From positions 1 to 64,000 of the forward strand of contig NZ_JAMJFL010000005.1 in NCBI RefSeq assembly GCF_023544665.1: a stretch of 64,000 bases of DNA. The letters are read 5' to 3'. Below are positions 33,741-43,605 of this stretch, piece by piece; within the stretch, counting starts at the first letter, position 1; every line of letters begins with the position of its first letter. The translations under genes were made by a program, and so were the position numbers. Source of the DNA: Streptomyces sp. YS415. GTDB taxonomy: Bacteria > Actinomycetota > Actinomycetes > Streptomycetales > Streptomycetaceae. A model generated the notes under the pieces. It worked only from the letters and a program-made list of their open reading frames with translations. It was not told the DNA's origin and did no database searches.

Positions 33741-35254
33741 GCACCCTGGTCCAGCCGGCGCCCGCCGCCGTGCGCACCGAGCCCCGCGACTCCTGGGCGT
33801 CCGTGGCCGCACTCGCCCGCTTCGAGGCGCGCCGACTCCTGCTGGCGCCCCCGGTCCTGGTCGCCTTCGCGGTGTACTTCGCCTGGATCGTGTGGCACAC
33901 CCTCGACTCCTACGACGGTTTCCCCGCGCTCCAGGACGCCGACCGCGACACCCAGAGCACGCCCCTGCTCGTCGCGCTCGCGATCCTGGTGAGCGTGAAT
34001 CTGGCGGTGCTGCGGTCCCGGCGCCGGGACACCGACCGGCACTTCGACGTGCTGGTCGTCCCGACCTGGCGCCGTACGGTCGCCCACGTCCTGTCCGTCG
34101 TACCGGCCGCGCTGCTGACCGGGGTGTGCGTGGCCGTGCAGTTCGGCTGGGAGGCGCTCAAGCCGGGCGCCGTCGGACACGGTTCACCGGGCGAGCTGCT
34201 GGTCGGGCCGCTGACGGTGCTGCTGTTCGGGGCGGTCGGGGTGCTGCTGGCCCGGGTGCTGAAGTCGGCGTACGTGGGCCCGCTGCTGGTCGTGTTCCTC
34301 CTCTTCTTCCTCGTGCTCGGCGTGGCCCCCGGCGGCAGCGACTCCGGGACGCGCTGGCTGACCCCGGTGGTCGGCGAGTACAGCGGCGAGACCCTTCCCT
34401 CCGACCTGCTGGGCCGCCCGGCCGCCTGGCACGCCCTGTACCTGCTGGGGCTCGGCCTCACGGTCGGTGTCCTCGCGGTGCTGGCCGGGGGCGGCCGCCG
34501 TCTGAAGAGCGTCTACGGCGCCCTCGGCGGGGCGCTGGCCCTGACCCTGGTCGGCGCGGTCGCCCAGTCCGGCGGCACCCCGGCCGCGCTGACCGCGGCC
34601 CGCGAGAAGGCGACCGTCGATCCGGAGCAGACCTGTGTGCGGCGCGGCGGGTCGACGTACTGCGCGTATCCGGAGTGGGAGCCGCGGGTCGGGACCTGGG
34701 CGCAGGTGGTGGACGAGGTCTCCGGTCTCGCCGGCGGCACCGCGCACGACCAGGAACTCCTCGTGCGGCAGCGCGTCGAGGCGCGCTACGGCCTGTCGGG
34801 CGACGGCACCCTGCCGCCGTCCGGCACCGCGCACGAGGTCACGGTCGGCACCCGGTGGGGCGGCGCCCGGGTCCCGGAGTTCTCCTCGGCCGTGGCCGCC
34901 GTGCTGGTGACGGGGAGCGAACGGGCGGGCAGTGAGGTGTGCGACGGGCGGATCGTCACCGTCATGTGGCTCGCCCTCGGCTGGCAGGACGAACCCGTGG
35001 ACGCGCTGCGCAAGGTCCGCCTCGACGACAGCGTCTCCGGTTCGGCGATCGTGCTCCAGCCGACGGAACCGCTGTCCATGTCGGCGGCGCAGACCGATGT
35101 CGTACGCACCCTGCTGACCCGCCCGCGCGGCGAGGTCACGGCGCTGGTGAAGGAGCACTGGACCCAGCTGACGGCACCCGGAGTGACCACCGCGCGGGCG
35201 GCCGAACTGCTCGGGGTGCGGGGGATCACGGAGAAGGACGGGTGCGAGGAGTGA
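33737..35254 (+). CDS. Large ABC-exporter membrane protein
   Basis: This 505-aa protein has about six helices in its first 300 residues (from LLAPPVLVAFAVYFAWIVW) and a soluble, probably extracellular C-terminal part. A possible disulfide loop, CVRRGGSTYC, begins that part. The C-terminal region has no domain I recognise. It is the likely permease partner of the ATPase at 32880. Start ATG overlaps that gene's stop by 4 nt. Confidence 0.75.
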   Translation: MSTLVQPAPAAVRTEPRDSWASVAALARFEARRLLLAPPVLVAFAVYFAWIVWHTLDSYDGFPALQDADRDTQSTPLLVALAILVSVNLAVLRSRRRDTDRHFDVLVVPTWRRTVAHVLSVVPAALLTGVCVAVQFGWEALKPGAVGHGSPGELLVGPLTVLLFGAVGVLLARVLKSAYVGPLLVVFLLFFLVLGVAPGGSDSGTRWLTPVVGEYSGETLPSDLLGRPAAWHALYLLGLGLTVGVLAVLAGGGRRLKSVYGALGGALALTLVGAVAQSGGTPAALTAAREKATVDPEQTCVRRGGSTYCAYPEWEPRVGTWAQVVDEVSGLAGGTAHDQELLVRQRVEARYGLSGDGTLPPSGTAHEVTVGTRWGGARVPEFSSAVAAVLVTGSERAGSEVCDGRIVTVMWLALGWQDEPVDALRKVRLDDSVSGSAIVLQPTEPLSMSAAQTDVVRTLLTRPRGEVTALVKEHWTQLTAPGVTTARAAELLGVRGITEKDGCEE

Positions 35255-35856
35255 TCCGGTACACCGGGCGCACGGTGCCCTGGCGGGCGCTCGGCGCCGG
35301 GGCCGCCGCGGGACTGCTGCTCGCCGGGTCGGCGCGGCTGTTCGCCGACGGGTTCAGCCCCTGGCTCGCCCTCAACGCCCTGCGCGCCGCGGCCCTCACC
35401 TTCGCCCTCGGCCTGGCCTTCCTCCTGGACGACCCGGCCCGCCGCACCACGGCCACGGTCCCGGTACGGCGGCTCGCCCGGCAGGCCCTGCGCGTGGCGT
35501 GGGCCGCCCCCTTCGCGGCGCTGTACTGGACGGCGGCGGTCCTGCTGGTCCCGGCCGACCTGCGGCCCCCGGTCGGCGCGGTCACCGTGGAGGCGGCCGC
35601 CGCCTGCGCCCTCGCGCTGGCGGGCGCGGCGGCGGCACTCCGCCGCACCGACGAACCGGAGCCCGGCACCGGCGTCGCCGCCGCCCTCCTCACGCTGGCC
35701 GTACTGACCGCGCTGCTCGACCCCTGGCACCTCTTCGCCCCACCGGAAGACCCCCACTGGACCACGGCCCACGAACGCTGGGCCATGATCCTGACGGCGG
35801 CCGCACTGGCCTGGGCCACATGGTCAAGAGAGCCGACGACGAGCCTGCGCAGGTAG
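35242..35856 (+). CDS. Small polytopic membrane protein of the ABC operon
   Basis: This 204-aa protein has about five hydrophobic helices and no soluble domain. I chose GTG 35242 (AGAAGGA upstream); GTG 35251 is an alternative. It overlaps the previous gene and closes the operon. It is possibly an accessory membrane part of the exporter; I do not recognise a family. Confidence 0.65.
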   Translation: MRGVIRYTGRTVPWRALGAGAAAGLLLAGSARLFADGFSPWLALNALRAAALTFALGLAFLLDDPARRTTATVPVRRLARQALRVAWAAPFAALYWTAAVLLVPADLRPPVGAVTVEAAAACALALAGAAAALRRTDEPEPGTGVAAALLTLAVLTALLDPWHLFAPPEDPHWTTAHERWAMILTAAALAWATWSREPTTSLRR

Positions 35857-35872
35857 GCCGCACTTCCGACTG

Positions 35873-36046
35873 CCGCCCGCACCAACTCCCCCAGGGGCGC
35901 GGGGAACTGCGCGACCGGCCACAACCGACCTGCACCCGCCCGACAACCTCTCGTACGAACCCGGCGCCCCGACTCCGCCCGCACCAACTCCCCCAGGGGC
36001 GCGGGGAACTGCGCGACCGGCCACAACCCACCCGCACCCGCCCGAC
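35873..36046. repeat. Two copies of a dispersed Streptomyces repeat
   Basis: A 54-bp block beginning CCGCCCGCACCAACTCCCCC and containing AGGGGCGCGGGGAACTGCG is present identically at 35873-35926 and 35975-36028, with a further 18 bp almost identical after each copy (period 102 bp). I recognise the core as a repeat common between Streptomyces genes. It lies between convergent genes and may end transcription from both sides. Confidence 0.8.
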
Positions 36047-36073
36047 CGCACCCCCGCCCCACCCCCTCCCGCG

Positions 36074-37000
36074 CTACGTCTCCGTCCGGTACATCAGATC
36101 CGTCTCGTACGTCACGAACCCCATCCCCTCGTACACGGACACCGCCGCCTTGTTGTCCGCGTCCACATACAGCATCGCGTCCCGCACCCCCCGCCCCGCC
36201 AGATACCGCAACCCGATCGCCGTGAGGGCCTTCCCCAGCCCACCCCCCTGCGCCCCCGGCCGCACACCGAGGACATACACCTCACCGAGCCCCTCCTCGG
36301 CGTGCACCTTGGTCCAGTGGTAGCCGATCAGCTCACCGCCCCGCTCCGCCAGAAAGAACCCCGCGGGATCGAACCACGGCTCGGCCATCCGGTCGTCGAG
36401 ATCACGCTGCGTGAGAGACCCCTGCTCGGGATGGTGGGCGAACGCGGCGGCGTTCACCGCGAGCCACGCCGAGTCGTCCTGCCCGGGCACAAAGGCCCGT
36501 ACCGTCACATCCGCGGGCAATCCCGGCTCGGGCATATCCAGCTCCGCCAAGGGCCGCCGCATCTGCCGCAGTTCACGGAACAACGTCAGCCCCAGCACCT
36601 GCGCCAGATGCCGGGCCGCCGAGTGCCCCCCGTGCGCCCACACCCGCAGCCGCTTCCCGGAGGCGGCGAGGAGGGCCGAGCCCAGCGCCCGCCCGTGGCC
36701 GTGCCCGCGGTGCGCGGGGTGGACGACCAGTTCGGCGGCCGGCGCCTCCACCGGATCGGTGTCCTCCAGTTGGGCGTACCCCACGAGTTCGGAGTCGACC
36801 GTGAGCAGCAGGTGCGAGACGCCCTCGCGCTCCCCGCCGCGCAGTTGCAGCCGTCCCTGTTCGGACACCGCCTGCTGGCCGTCCCGCGAGGCGGCCTCGG
36901 CGAGCAGGGCGAGCACCTCCTCGGTCAGGTCGGGGGAGAGTGCGGAATAGGTCTCGATGGAGCGGCCCCCACCGGGCCGTGCGGTGTCGTCGCTGGTCAT
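36074..37000 (-). CDS. mshD: Mycothiol synthase (acetyl-CoA:Cys-GlcN-Ins acetyltransferase)
   Basis: This 308-aa enzyme catalyses the last step of mycothiol synthesis. It has two tandem GNAT domains: the first carries VVHPAHRGHGHGRALG, the second (active) carries VLGVRPGAQGGGLGKALTAIG and ends AVSVYEGMGFVTYETDLMY, all characteristic of MshD. It stands alone and converges with the ABC operon across the repeat element. By order it matches SCO4151. Confidence 0.93.
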   Translation of the reverse strand: MTSDDTARPGGGRSIETYSALSPDLTEEVLALLAEAASRDGQQAVSEQGRLQLRGGEREGVSHLLLTVDSELVGYAQLEDTDPVEAPAAELVVHPAHRGHGHGRALGSALLAASGKRLRVWAHGGHSAARHLAQVLGLTLFRELRQMRRPLAELDMPEPGLPADVTVRAFVPGQDDSAWLAVNAAAFAHHPEQGSLTQRDLDDRMAEPWFDPAGFFLAERGGELIGYHWTKVHAEEGLGEVYVLGVRPGAQGGGLGKALTAIGLRYLAGRGVRDAMLYVDADNKAAVSVYEGMGFVTYETDLMYRTET

Positions 37001-37180
37001 GCGTACGAGGGTAAGCCGAGGCGGCCCGGACCGACGGCAAAAGGGAAACCAGGATGTAACCCGGAACCTCCTACCGCGCTACGCGCGTTGACTCTAGGCT
37101 GCGCCCCGGGCGTCCACCGCCCTGTCATGACCTCTTCCGCTTGATACGACGCACATTCATACGACTCACAAGGGGGGCGT

Positions 37181-38995
37181 ATGCCAGCCATGTCCACGCA
37201 GCCGGAGCACCGCCGCAGACGCCGGACGCACCTCATCCTCACCGCGGCGGCGGGCCTCGCCACCGCGGGGGCCCTGGCCGCCGCCCTGCCGGCGACGGCC
37301 ACCGCGGAGGAGGGCGACCGCAAGGGCGGCCACTCGAGCCGCTACCAGGACGTCCAGCTGCTGTCCTTCAACGACCTGCACGGCAACCTGGAGCCGCCGT
37401 CCGGCTCCTCCGGCCGGGTCACCCACCTCAAGGAGGACGGCACCACCGAGACCATCAACGCGGGCGGTGTCGAGTACCTCGCCACCCACCTGCGCCAGGC
37501 CCGCCAGGGCAACGCGTACTCCGTCACCGCGGCCGGCGGCGACATGGTCGGCGCCTCCCCGCTGATCTCGGGCCTGTTCCACGACGAGCCCACCATCGAG
37601 GCGCTGAACAAGCTCGACCTGGACGTCACCAGCGTCGGCAACCACGAGTTCGACGAGGGCCCCGCGGAGCTCAAGCGCCTGCAGTACGGCGGCTGCCACG
37701 AGACGGCCGGCTGCTACGTCGAGGGCGAGGAGTTCGAGGGCGCCGACTTCCCCTACCTCGCGGCGAACGTCCTGAACGAGAAGTCCGGCAAGCCGCTGCT
37801 CAAGCCGTACTGGGTCTGGAAGAAGAAGGACGTCAGGATCGGCTTCATCGGCGTGACCCTGGAGGACACCCCGGGTGTCGTCTCCGCGGAGGGCGTCAAG
37901 GGCCTGAAGTTCAAGGACGAGGTCGAGACGATCAACAAGTACGCCCGCGAGCTGCAGCGCCAGGGCGTCAGGTCGATCGTCGCGCTGATCCACGAGGGCG
38001 GGGCCCCGGCCTCGGCGGCGTACAACTACGACTGCGACTCGCCGGGCGCCGGTGACGGCATATCCGGCCCCATCGTCGACATCGCCAAGAACGTCACCCC
38101 GCAGGTCGACGCGCTGGTCACCGGCCACACCCACGCGGCCTACGCCTGCACGATCAACGACCCGTCGGGCAAGCCGCGCACGGTCACCTCGGCCGCCTCC
38201 TTCGGCCGGCTCTACACGGACACGACGCTGACGTACGACCGCTGGACGGGTGACATCGCCCGTACGGCCGTGAAGGCGACGAACCACGTGGTCACCCGGG
38301 ACGTCGCCAAGGCGACCGACATGACCGACCTGATCACCAAGTGGAACACCCTCGCGGCGCCCGTGGGCAACCGCCCCATCGGCTACATCTCCGCCGACGT
38401 CCCGAGCACCGGCACCGAGTCCCCGATGGGCGACCTCATCGCGGACGCGCAGCTCGCCCACGGCAAGCAGCTGGACCCCGGGACCGACCTGGCGCTGATG
38501 AACCCGGGCGGGGTGCGGGCCGGACTGACCTACGCGGCCAAGGGCAGCGAGGGCGACGGCGTGGTGACCTACGCCGAGGGCTTCACCGTCCAGCCGTTCT
38601 CCAACACGGTGAACCTCCAGGACTTCTCCGGCACGCAGCTGATCCAGGTGCTCAAGGAGCAGGTCAGCGGCTCGAACGCGAGCGCGCCGAAGATCCTGCA
38701 GCCGTCGGCGAACCTGACGTACACGCTGGACATGACGAAGACCGGTGCCGACCGTGTGGTGACGGACTCCATCCGGCTGAACGGCGCGGCGATCGACCCG
38801 GCCGCCACCTACCGCGTCGCGACCAACAGCTTCCTCGCGGGCGGCGGCGACGGCTTCACCACGCTGGGCCTCGGCACCAACGACCTCGTCGGCGCCGACG
38901 ACCTGACGGCCCTGGAGCAGTACCTGACGGCCAACTCCTCGGCGACGAACCCGATCGCGCCGCCGGTGGCGAACCGCATCACGATCGTGAGCTGA
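37181..38995 (+). CDS. Secreted 5'-nucleotidase/UshA-like phosphoesterase
   Basis: This 604-aa protein has a basic start and signal peptide (RRRRTHLILTAAAGLATAG, cleavage near ATA). The metallophosphatase domain shows LLSFNDLHGNL, GNHEFDEG and GHTHAA, and the C-terminal 5'-nucleotidase domain shows MNPGGVRAGL and FLAGGGDGF. It should release phosphate and nucleoside from extracellular nucleotides. ATG at 37181 follows AAGGGGGG; an ATG three codons later is possible. No convincing PHO box is visible upstream, but a direct repeat TACGAC[G/T]CACA (37145 and 37160) is. Confidence 0.9.
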   Translation: MPAMSTQPEHRRRRRTHLILTAAAGLATAGALAAALPATATAEEGDRKGGHSSRYQDVQLLSFNDLHGNLEPPSGSSGRVTHLKEDGTTETINAGGVEYLATHLRQARQGNAYSVTAAGGDMVGASPLISGLFHDEPTIEALNKLDLDVTSVGNHEFDEGPAELKRLQYGGCHETAGCYVEGEEFEGADFPYLAANVLNEKSGKPLLKPYWVWKKKDVRIGFIGVTLEDTPGVVSAEGVKGLKFKDEVETINKYARELQRQGVRSIVALIHEGGAPASAAYNYDCDSPGAGDGISGPIVDIAKNVTPQVDALVTGHTHAAYACTINDPSGKPRTVTSAASFGRLYTDTTLTYDRWTGDIARTAVKATNHVVTRDVAKATDMTDLITKWNTLAAPVGNRPIGYISADVPSTGTESPMGDLIADAQLAHGKQLDPGTDLALMNPGGVRAGLTYAAKGSEGDGVVTYAEGFTVQPFSNTVNLQDFSGTQLIQVLKEQVSGSNASAPKILQPSANLTYTLDMTKTGADRVVTDSIRLNGAAIDPAATYRVATNSFLAGGGDGFTTLGLGTNDLVGADDLTALEQYLTANSSATNPIAPPVANRITIVS

Positions 38996-39014
38996 CTCGC
39001 TCATCGGGCCGCCA

Positions 39015-39055
39015 CGAGGCGGGGTCCGGAGATCTCCTCTCCGGGCCCCGCCTCG
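39015..39055. terminator. Bidirectional terminator
   Basis: CGAGGCGGGGTCCGGAGA (39015-39032) pairs with TCTCCGGGCCCCGCCTCG (39038-39055), one T-G, loop TCTCC. It separates the convergent nucleotidase and sensor-kinase genes. Confidence 0.8.
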
Positions 39056-39067
39056 GCCATGTCCGGC

Positions 39068-40483
39068 TTACGGCATCTCCGGCGGAGGCGTCGGTGCCCC
39101 CGGCAGCTTCACCGTTGCTGCCGTGCCGCCGCCCTCCGCGCGGGCCAGCGTCACTTCACCGCCCGCCTCCTGGACCGTACGGGCCACGATGGACAGGCCC
39201 AGGCCCGAGCCGGGCAGAGCCCGCGCACCCGGAGAGCGCCAGAAGCGGTCGAAAACGTAGGGGAGTTCCTCGGCCGGAATGCCCGGGCCGTGGTCGCGGA
39301 CCGTGAGGACCCCGTCGGCGAGCCGGACCTCGATGGTGCCGCCCTCGGGGCTGAACTTGACCGCGTTGTCCAGGATGTTGACCACCGCGCGCTCCAGCGC
39401 GGTCGGCTCCGCGCGGACGTACCAGGGCTGGAGGTCGGCCCTGATCGTCAGCTCCGGGCCGCGGAGCCGTGCCCGGCGCAGGGCGGACTCGATTGTGTCC
39501 GCCAGCGGCACCACCTGGACACGCTCGCCCCGCTGGCCCTCCGAGCGGGACAGTTCCTGGAGGTCGCCGATCAGGGCGGCCAGTTCCGTCATCTGCGCCT
39601 TCACCGAGGCGAGCAGGGCCTTGCGGTCCTCCGGGGGGATCGGACGGCCGGTCTCCTCGCTGCGGGTGAGGAGTTCGATGTTGGTGCGGAGGGAGGTGAG
39701 GGGGGTGCGCAGTTCATGGCCGGCGTCCGCGATCAGCTGCTGCTGGAGCTCGCGGGAGCTGGCCAGGGACGAGGTCATCGAGTTGAAGGAGCGGGAGAGG
39801 CGGGCGATCTCGTCCTCGCTGTCCTCGTCGGTGGGGATGCGGACGTTCAGATCCTCGGTGCGGGCCACGTGTTCGACGGCCTCGGTGAGCTTGTCGACGG
39901 GGCGCAGGCCCGCGCGGGCGACTGCCAGACCGGCGGCGCCGGCGCCCAGTACTCCGATGCCGGAGACGAGGAGCAGGATGAGGGCAAGGTCGTTGAGGGT
40001 GGACTCCGTGCTCTTGAGCGGGGTCGCCACGACCAGGGCGGCCGGGCCCTGGCTGGTGGTCAGGGGGACCGTCAGGACGCGTACGGCATCACCGTTCTCA
40101 TCGGTGCCGTTGTGGAAGACGCCCTTGTCACCGCCGTTCTCGATCACCTTCTTGTCGGTGCCGGAGACATCGACCTTGCGGCCGGCGAACGTGTTGACGC
40201 AGACGGTTCCGTCTTCCTTGACCACCTGGAAGTAGGTGGTGCCGAAGCCGCTCGCCTCCTCGGGGCAGACCGCGAGGACGTTGTTGATCTGGTTGGCGAT
40301 CCGTTCCGGTGGCTGGACCATCTGCGCCAGGTCCTTGTCCACCTGCTCGTACAGCTTCCCCTGCACGATGAACCAGCAGGTGACCGAGACCGCCGCCACC
40401 CCGAACGCCACCGCCGCCGCCACCAGCAGCGCCAGCCGGGACCGGATCGGCAGCGCCCGGAAGCGCCGCGGCACCCCTCTCAC
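39068..40483 (-). CDS. Two-component sensor histidine kinase
   Basis: This 471-aa kinase has two membrane helices bracketing an outside sensor (about 13-35 and 170-195). The sensor has two Cys (VCPEEASG and VCVNTF). A HAMP segment, an H-box with phospho-His ([11 protein letters not shown]), an N-box ([14 protein letters not shown]) and G-boxes ([15 protein letters not shown]) follow. GTG start overlaps the regulator stop by 4 nt. By order it corresponds to SCO4155. Its stimulus is unknown; the neighbouring protease suggests envelope stress (inference). Confidence 0.9.
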   Translation of the reverse strand: MRGVPRRFRALPIRSRLALLVAAAVAFGVAAVSVTCWFIVQGKLYEQVDKDLAQMVQPPERIANQINNVLAVCPEEASGFGTTYFQVVKEDGTVCVNTFAGRKVDVSGTDKKVIENGGDKGVFHNGTDENGDAVRVLTVPLTTSQGPAALVVATPLKSTESTLNDLALILLLVSGIGVLGAGAAGLAVARAGLRPVDKLTEAVEHVARTEDLNVRIPTDEDSEDEIARLSRSFNSMTSSLASSRELQQQLIADAGHELRTPLTSLRTNIELLTRSEETGRPIPPEDRKALLASVKAQMTELAALIGDLQELSRSEGQRGERVQVVPLADTIESALRRARLRGPELTIRADLQPWYVRAEPTALERAVVNILDNAVKFSPEGGTIEVRLADGVLTVRDHGPGIPAEELPYVFDRFWRSPGARALPGSGLGLSIVARTVQEAGGEVTLARAEGGGTAATVKLPGAPTPPPEMP

Positions 40484-41217
40484 TCCGCGCCGCCCTGCCG
40501 CAGGACGTACCCCACGCCCCTCACCGTGTGCACGAGCCGCGGTTCGCCGCCCGCCTCGGTCTTGCGCCGCAGGTACATGACGTACACGTCCAGCGAGTTC
40601 GACGACGGCTCGAAGTCGAAGCCCCACACCGCCTTCAGGATCTGCTCCCGCGTCAGCACCTGGCGCGGGTGTGCCATGAACATCTCCAGCAGGGTGAACT
40701 CCGTGCGGGTCAGCTCCACCGGCCGCCCGCCCCGCGTCACCTCCCGCGTCGCCAGGTCCATGCGCAGGTCGGCGAAGCTGAGGGCGTCGTCCGCCTGCAC
40801 CGCGGCCGCCCCGGCCGCCGCCGCGTACGAGCTGCGCCGCAGCAGCGCCCGCACGCGGGCGAACAGCTCGTCCAGCTCGAACGGCTTGACCAGGTAGTCG
40901 TCGGCGCCCGCGTCGAGCCCGGTGACCCGGTCGCCGACCGTGTCCCGGGCCGTCAGCATGAGGATCGGCGTGGTGTCGCCCGCCCCCCGGATGCGGCGCG
41001 CGGCGGTCAGGCCGTCCATGCGGGGCATCTGGATGTCGAGGACGACGAGGTCGGGACGGTATGCCGCCGCCTTCTCCAGGGCGTCCGCGCCGTCGACGGC
41101 CACCTCCGTGGCGTACCCCTCGAAGGCGAGGCTGCGCTGGAGGGCTTCGCGCACCGCGGGCTCGTCGTCGACGATCAGGATGCGCTGGGGGTCACGGTCG
41201 CCATCGGCGGGGCTCAT
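40480..41217 (-). CDS. OmpR/PhoB-type response regulator
   Basis: This 245-aa regulator has a receiver domain with acidic pair VDDEP, phospho-acceptor Asp in LVVLDIQMP and Lys in DDYLVKPFE, followed by a winged helix ([26 protein letters not shown]). It is co-transcribed with the kinase at 39068 and corresponds by order to SCO4156. The 167 bp upstream lead to the HtrA-like gene on the same strand. Confidence 0.92.
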   Translation of the reverse strand: MSPADGDRDPQRILIVDDEPAVREALQRSLAFEGYATEVAVDGADALEKAAAYRPDLVVLDIQMPRMDGLTAARRIRGAGDTTPILMLTARDTVGDRVTGLDAGADDYLVKPFELDELFARVRALLRRSSYAAAAGAAAVQADDALSFADLRMDLATREVTRGGRPVELTRTEFTLLEMFMAHPRQVLTREQILKAVWGFDFEPSSNSLDVYVMYLRRKTEAGGEPRLVHTVRGVGYVLRQGGAE

Positions 41218-41384
41218 GGGCTCGGGTTCCTCGGGTGCGGAAGGACGGGGTCGACGCTTTCAGCCTCGCATGTTCGGGGCGGGGGCGTTGAGGGGCGGAA
41301 ATCCGTCAGGCGGGGGCCGTCGTGAAGCGCGCCGGGTCGGTGTCGGCAGCCGCGTGGGAGACCTGCCCGATCATGACGCACCCC

Positions 41385-42371
41385 TCAGTTCTGGGACCCC
41401 GACCGCAGCTTCGCGAGGTCGGACTTGACGGTGTCGATCGGGATGGCGAAGCCGAGGCCGACGCTGCCGGCGTCGGAGGAGGCCGAAGCAGACGAGTACA
41501 TCGCGGAGTTGATGCCGATGATGTCGCCGTTCATGTCGATCAGCGCGCCGCCGGAGTTGCCGGGGTTCAGCGAGGCGTCGGTCTGGAGTGCCTTGTACGT
41601 CGTCGTGGACGAGCCGGTGTCGCCGTTGAACTCCTGGCCGCCGAACTCGAACGGCCAGCCCCCGCCACCCTGCTGCTGTTGCTGCTGACCCTCGTCCGTG
41701 GAGACGGTGACATCGCGGTCGAGGGCCGAGACGATGCCGCTGGTCACGGTGCCGGTCAGGCCCTCGGGCGAGCCGATCGCCACGACGGTGTCGCCGACCT
41801 GGACGCGGTCGGAGTCGCCGAGACTCGCCGCCTGCAGTCCCGAGGCGTCCGCCAGCTTGATCAGCGCGAGGTCCTTGCTGCTGTCGGTGCCGACGACCTC
41901 GGCGGTGTACTCCTTGCCGTCGCTGGTCGTCACCTTGATCGAGGAGGCGCCGGAGATGACGTGGTTGTTGGTGATGATCTCGCCGTCACCGGTGATGATC
42001 ACGCCGGAGCCGGTGGACTGGCCGGAGTTCGAGGTGGCGCTGATCTCGACGATGCTGGGGCTGACCGCCTCGGCGACGGCCGCGATGTCGCCCTTCTTGG
42101 CGGCGGGCACCACGCTGGTGGTCGTGGCGCCGGCGGCGACGGTGTCGGTGCCGGTCAGCTCCTGGACGGCGTACGCGCTGCCACCGCCCACGGCCGCGGC
42201 GACCAGGGCGACGGTGGCGAGGAGAGCGAGGGGACCGCGGGCCCGCTTCCTGCGCGGAGCGTCCTCGGCCCGGGTCGTCGGCGGGTATGTCGGCGGAGGC
42301 GGCCATTCCGGATTCACGGGGGCCGAAGCGTGCTGCTCGTACGCGCCGTCGCGGCGGAAGCTCTCGGTCAT
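41385..42371 (-). CDS. Membrane-anchored HtrA/DegP-like serine protease without PDZ domain
   Basis: This 328-aa protein has a Pro-rich cytoplasmic N-terminus, one membrane helix (47-70) and an outside trypsin-like domain with catalytic His137 (TNNHVI), Asp167 (SSKDLALIK) and Ser273 (NPGNSGGALID). It ends right after the protease domain, so the PDZ domain usual in HtrA is missing. A Gln6-Gly4 run (229-238) sits in a surface loop. It lies upstream of the two-component genes and is likely part of their envelope response. By order it matches SCO4157. Confidence 0.9.
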   Translation of the reverse strand: MTESFRRDGAYEQHASAPVNPEWPPPPTYPPTTRAEDAPRRKRARGPLALLATVALVAAAVGGGSAYAVQELTGTDTVAAGATTTSVVPAAKKGDIAAVAEAVSPSIVEISATSNSGQSTGSGVIITGDGEIITNNHVISGASSIKVTTSDGKEYTAEVVGTDSSKDLALIKLADASGLQAASLGDSDRVQVGDTVVAIGSPEGLTGTVTSGIVSALDRDVTVSTDEGQQQQQQGGGGWPFEFGGQEFNGDTGSSTTTYKALQTDASLNPGNSGGALIDMNGDIIGINSAMYSSASASSDAGSVGLGFAIPIDTVKSDLAKLRSGSQN

Positions 42372-42498
42372 GTCCCTGAGCTTGGCGTCCGACGATGAGA
42401 GCTCCCTGAGCGCTCCCTGAGAAGCCCGACAGAACCTCGTATGCCCGATGTAAAGACCTACGCGCGGCCGCGGGAACCCGCCCGCGAGGGCACAGGAC

Positions 42499-43521
42499 CT
42501 ACACGCAGCCGCAGGACCGCCGCACCACGAGCCGCGACGGGAACACCTTCAGCCGCTCCCGCCGGGAACCGGCGACCCGCAGGCCGTCGTCCAGGACGAG
42601 GTCGACCGCGGCCCGGGCCATGGCGGACCGGTCGCTCGCGACCGTGGTCAGCGGCGGATCCGCCAGATCCGCCTCCTTGATGTCGTCGAAGCCGGCCACG
42701 GCCAGCTCGCCCGGCACCTCGATGCGCAGCTCCCGGGCGGCCCGCAGCACACCCAGCGCCTGGTCGTCGGTGGAGCAGAAGATCGCCGGCGGACGCCGGG
42801 GCCCGGCGAGGATCTCCAGCGCTATCCGGTACGCGTCGTACCGGTTGTACGGCGCCTCGAAGAGCCGTCCCTCGGTCGGGAGACCGGCCTCCTCCATCGC
42901 GTGCTTCCAGCCCTCGACGTGGTCGGAGACCGGGTCGCCGACCGAGGGGGTGTCGGCCGTGCCGCCCATACAGGCGACGTACTCGTAGCCGTGCTCCAGC
43001 AGATGCCTGACGGCGAGCTGGGCGCCGCCGAGGTCGTCCGTGACGACGGCGACGTCGTCGATCGCCTCGGGGCGCTCGTGGAGCAGCACCACCCGGGCGT
43101 CCCAGGCGTCGATCTCCGCGGCGGCCAGGTCGTTCAGCGCGTGGCTGACCAGGATCAGACCGGAGACCCGCATCCCCAGGAAGGCCCGCAGGTAGTGGAC
43201 CTCGCGCTCGCCGACGTAGTCGGTGTTGCCGACGAGGACCATCTTCCCGCGCTCGGAGGCGGCCTGCTCGACCGCGTGCGCCATCTCCCCGAAGAAGGGC
43301 TGGCGCGCGTCCGGGATGATCAGGCCTATGAGGTCCGTGCGCCGCGAGGCCATGGCCTGGGCGACCCGGTCGGGCCGGTACCCCAGCTCCTTGATCGCGG
43401 CGAGGACACGCTCGCGCGTGGCCGGGGCAACCGGCCGGGGTCCGTTGTTGATGACATAGCTGACGACGGCAGTGGAGGTCCCTGCCAGCCGCGCCACATC
43501 ATCCCTGGTTACCTTGGCCAC
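42499..43521 (-). CDS. LacI-family transcriptional regulator
   Basis: This 340-aa repressor has an N-terminal LacI helix-turn-helix and hinge ([35 protein letters not shown], about 4-38) and a periplasmic-binding-like effector domain. It ends with four-residue ending GCV after two Cys-free halves. No sugar-uptake genes are adjacent, so its regulon is elsewhere or it controls itself. It has 84 bp to glnR on the same strand. Confidence 0.9.
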   Translation of the reverse strand: MAKVTRDDVARLAGTSTAVVSYVINNGPRPVAPATRERVLAAIKELGYRPDRVAQAMASRRTDLIGLIIPDARQPFFGEMAHAVEQAASERGKMVLVGNTDYVGEREVHYLRAFLGMRVSGLILVSHALNDLAAAEIDAWDARVVLLHERPEAIDDVAVVTDDLGGAQLAVRHLLEHGYEYVACMGGTADTPSVGDPVSDHVEGWKHAMEEAGLPTEGRLFEAPYNRYDAYRIALEILAGPRRPPAIFCSTDDQALGVLRAARELRIEVPGELAVAGFDDIKEADLADPPLTTVASDRSAMARAAVDLVLDDGLRVAGSRRERLKVFPSRLVVRRSCGCV

Positions 43522-43605
43522 GCGCGGAGTCTACGCGGATGGACCCGCTCTGGGCAGGGCGTGAAGGAGCCCGGCTGCACCCCGCCCGAGCGCTGTCCGG
43601 GATCG

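Noticed and set aside
36074..37000. Reading this as a generic GNAT acetyltransferase
   Set aside because: Two tandem GNAT domains with the MshD-specific C-terminal pattern and genome position fit mycothiol synthase better.
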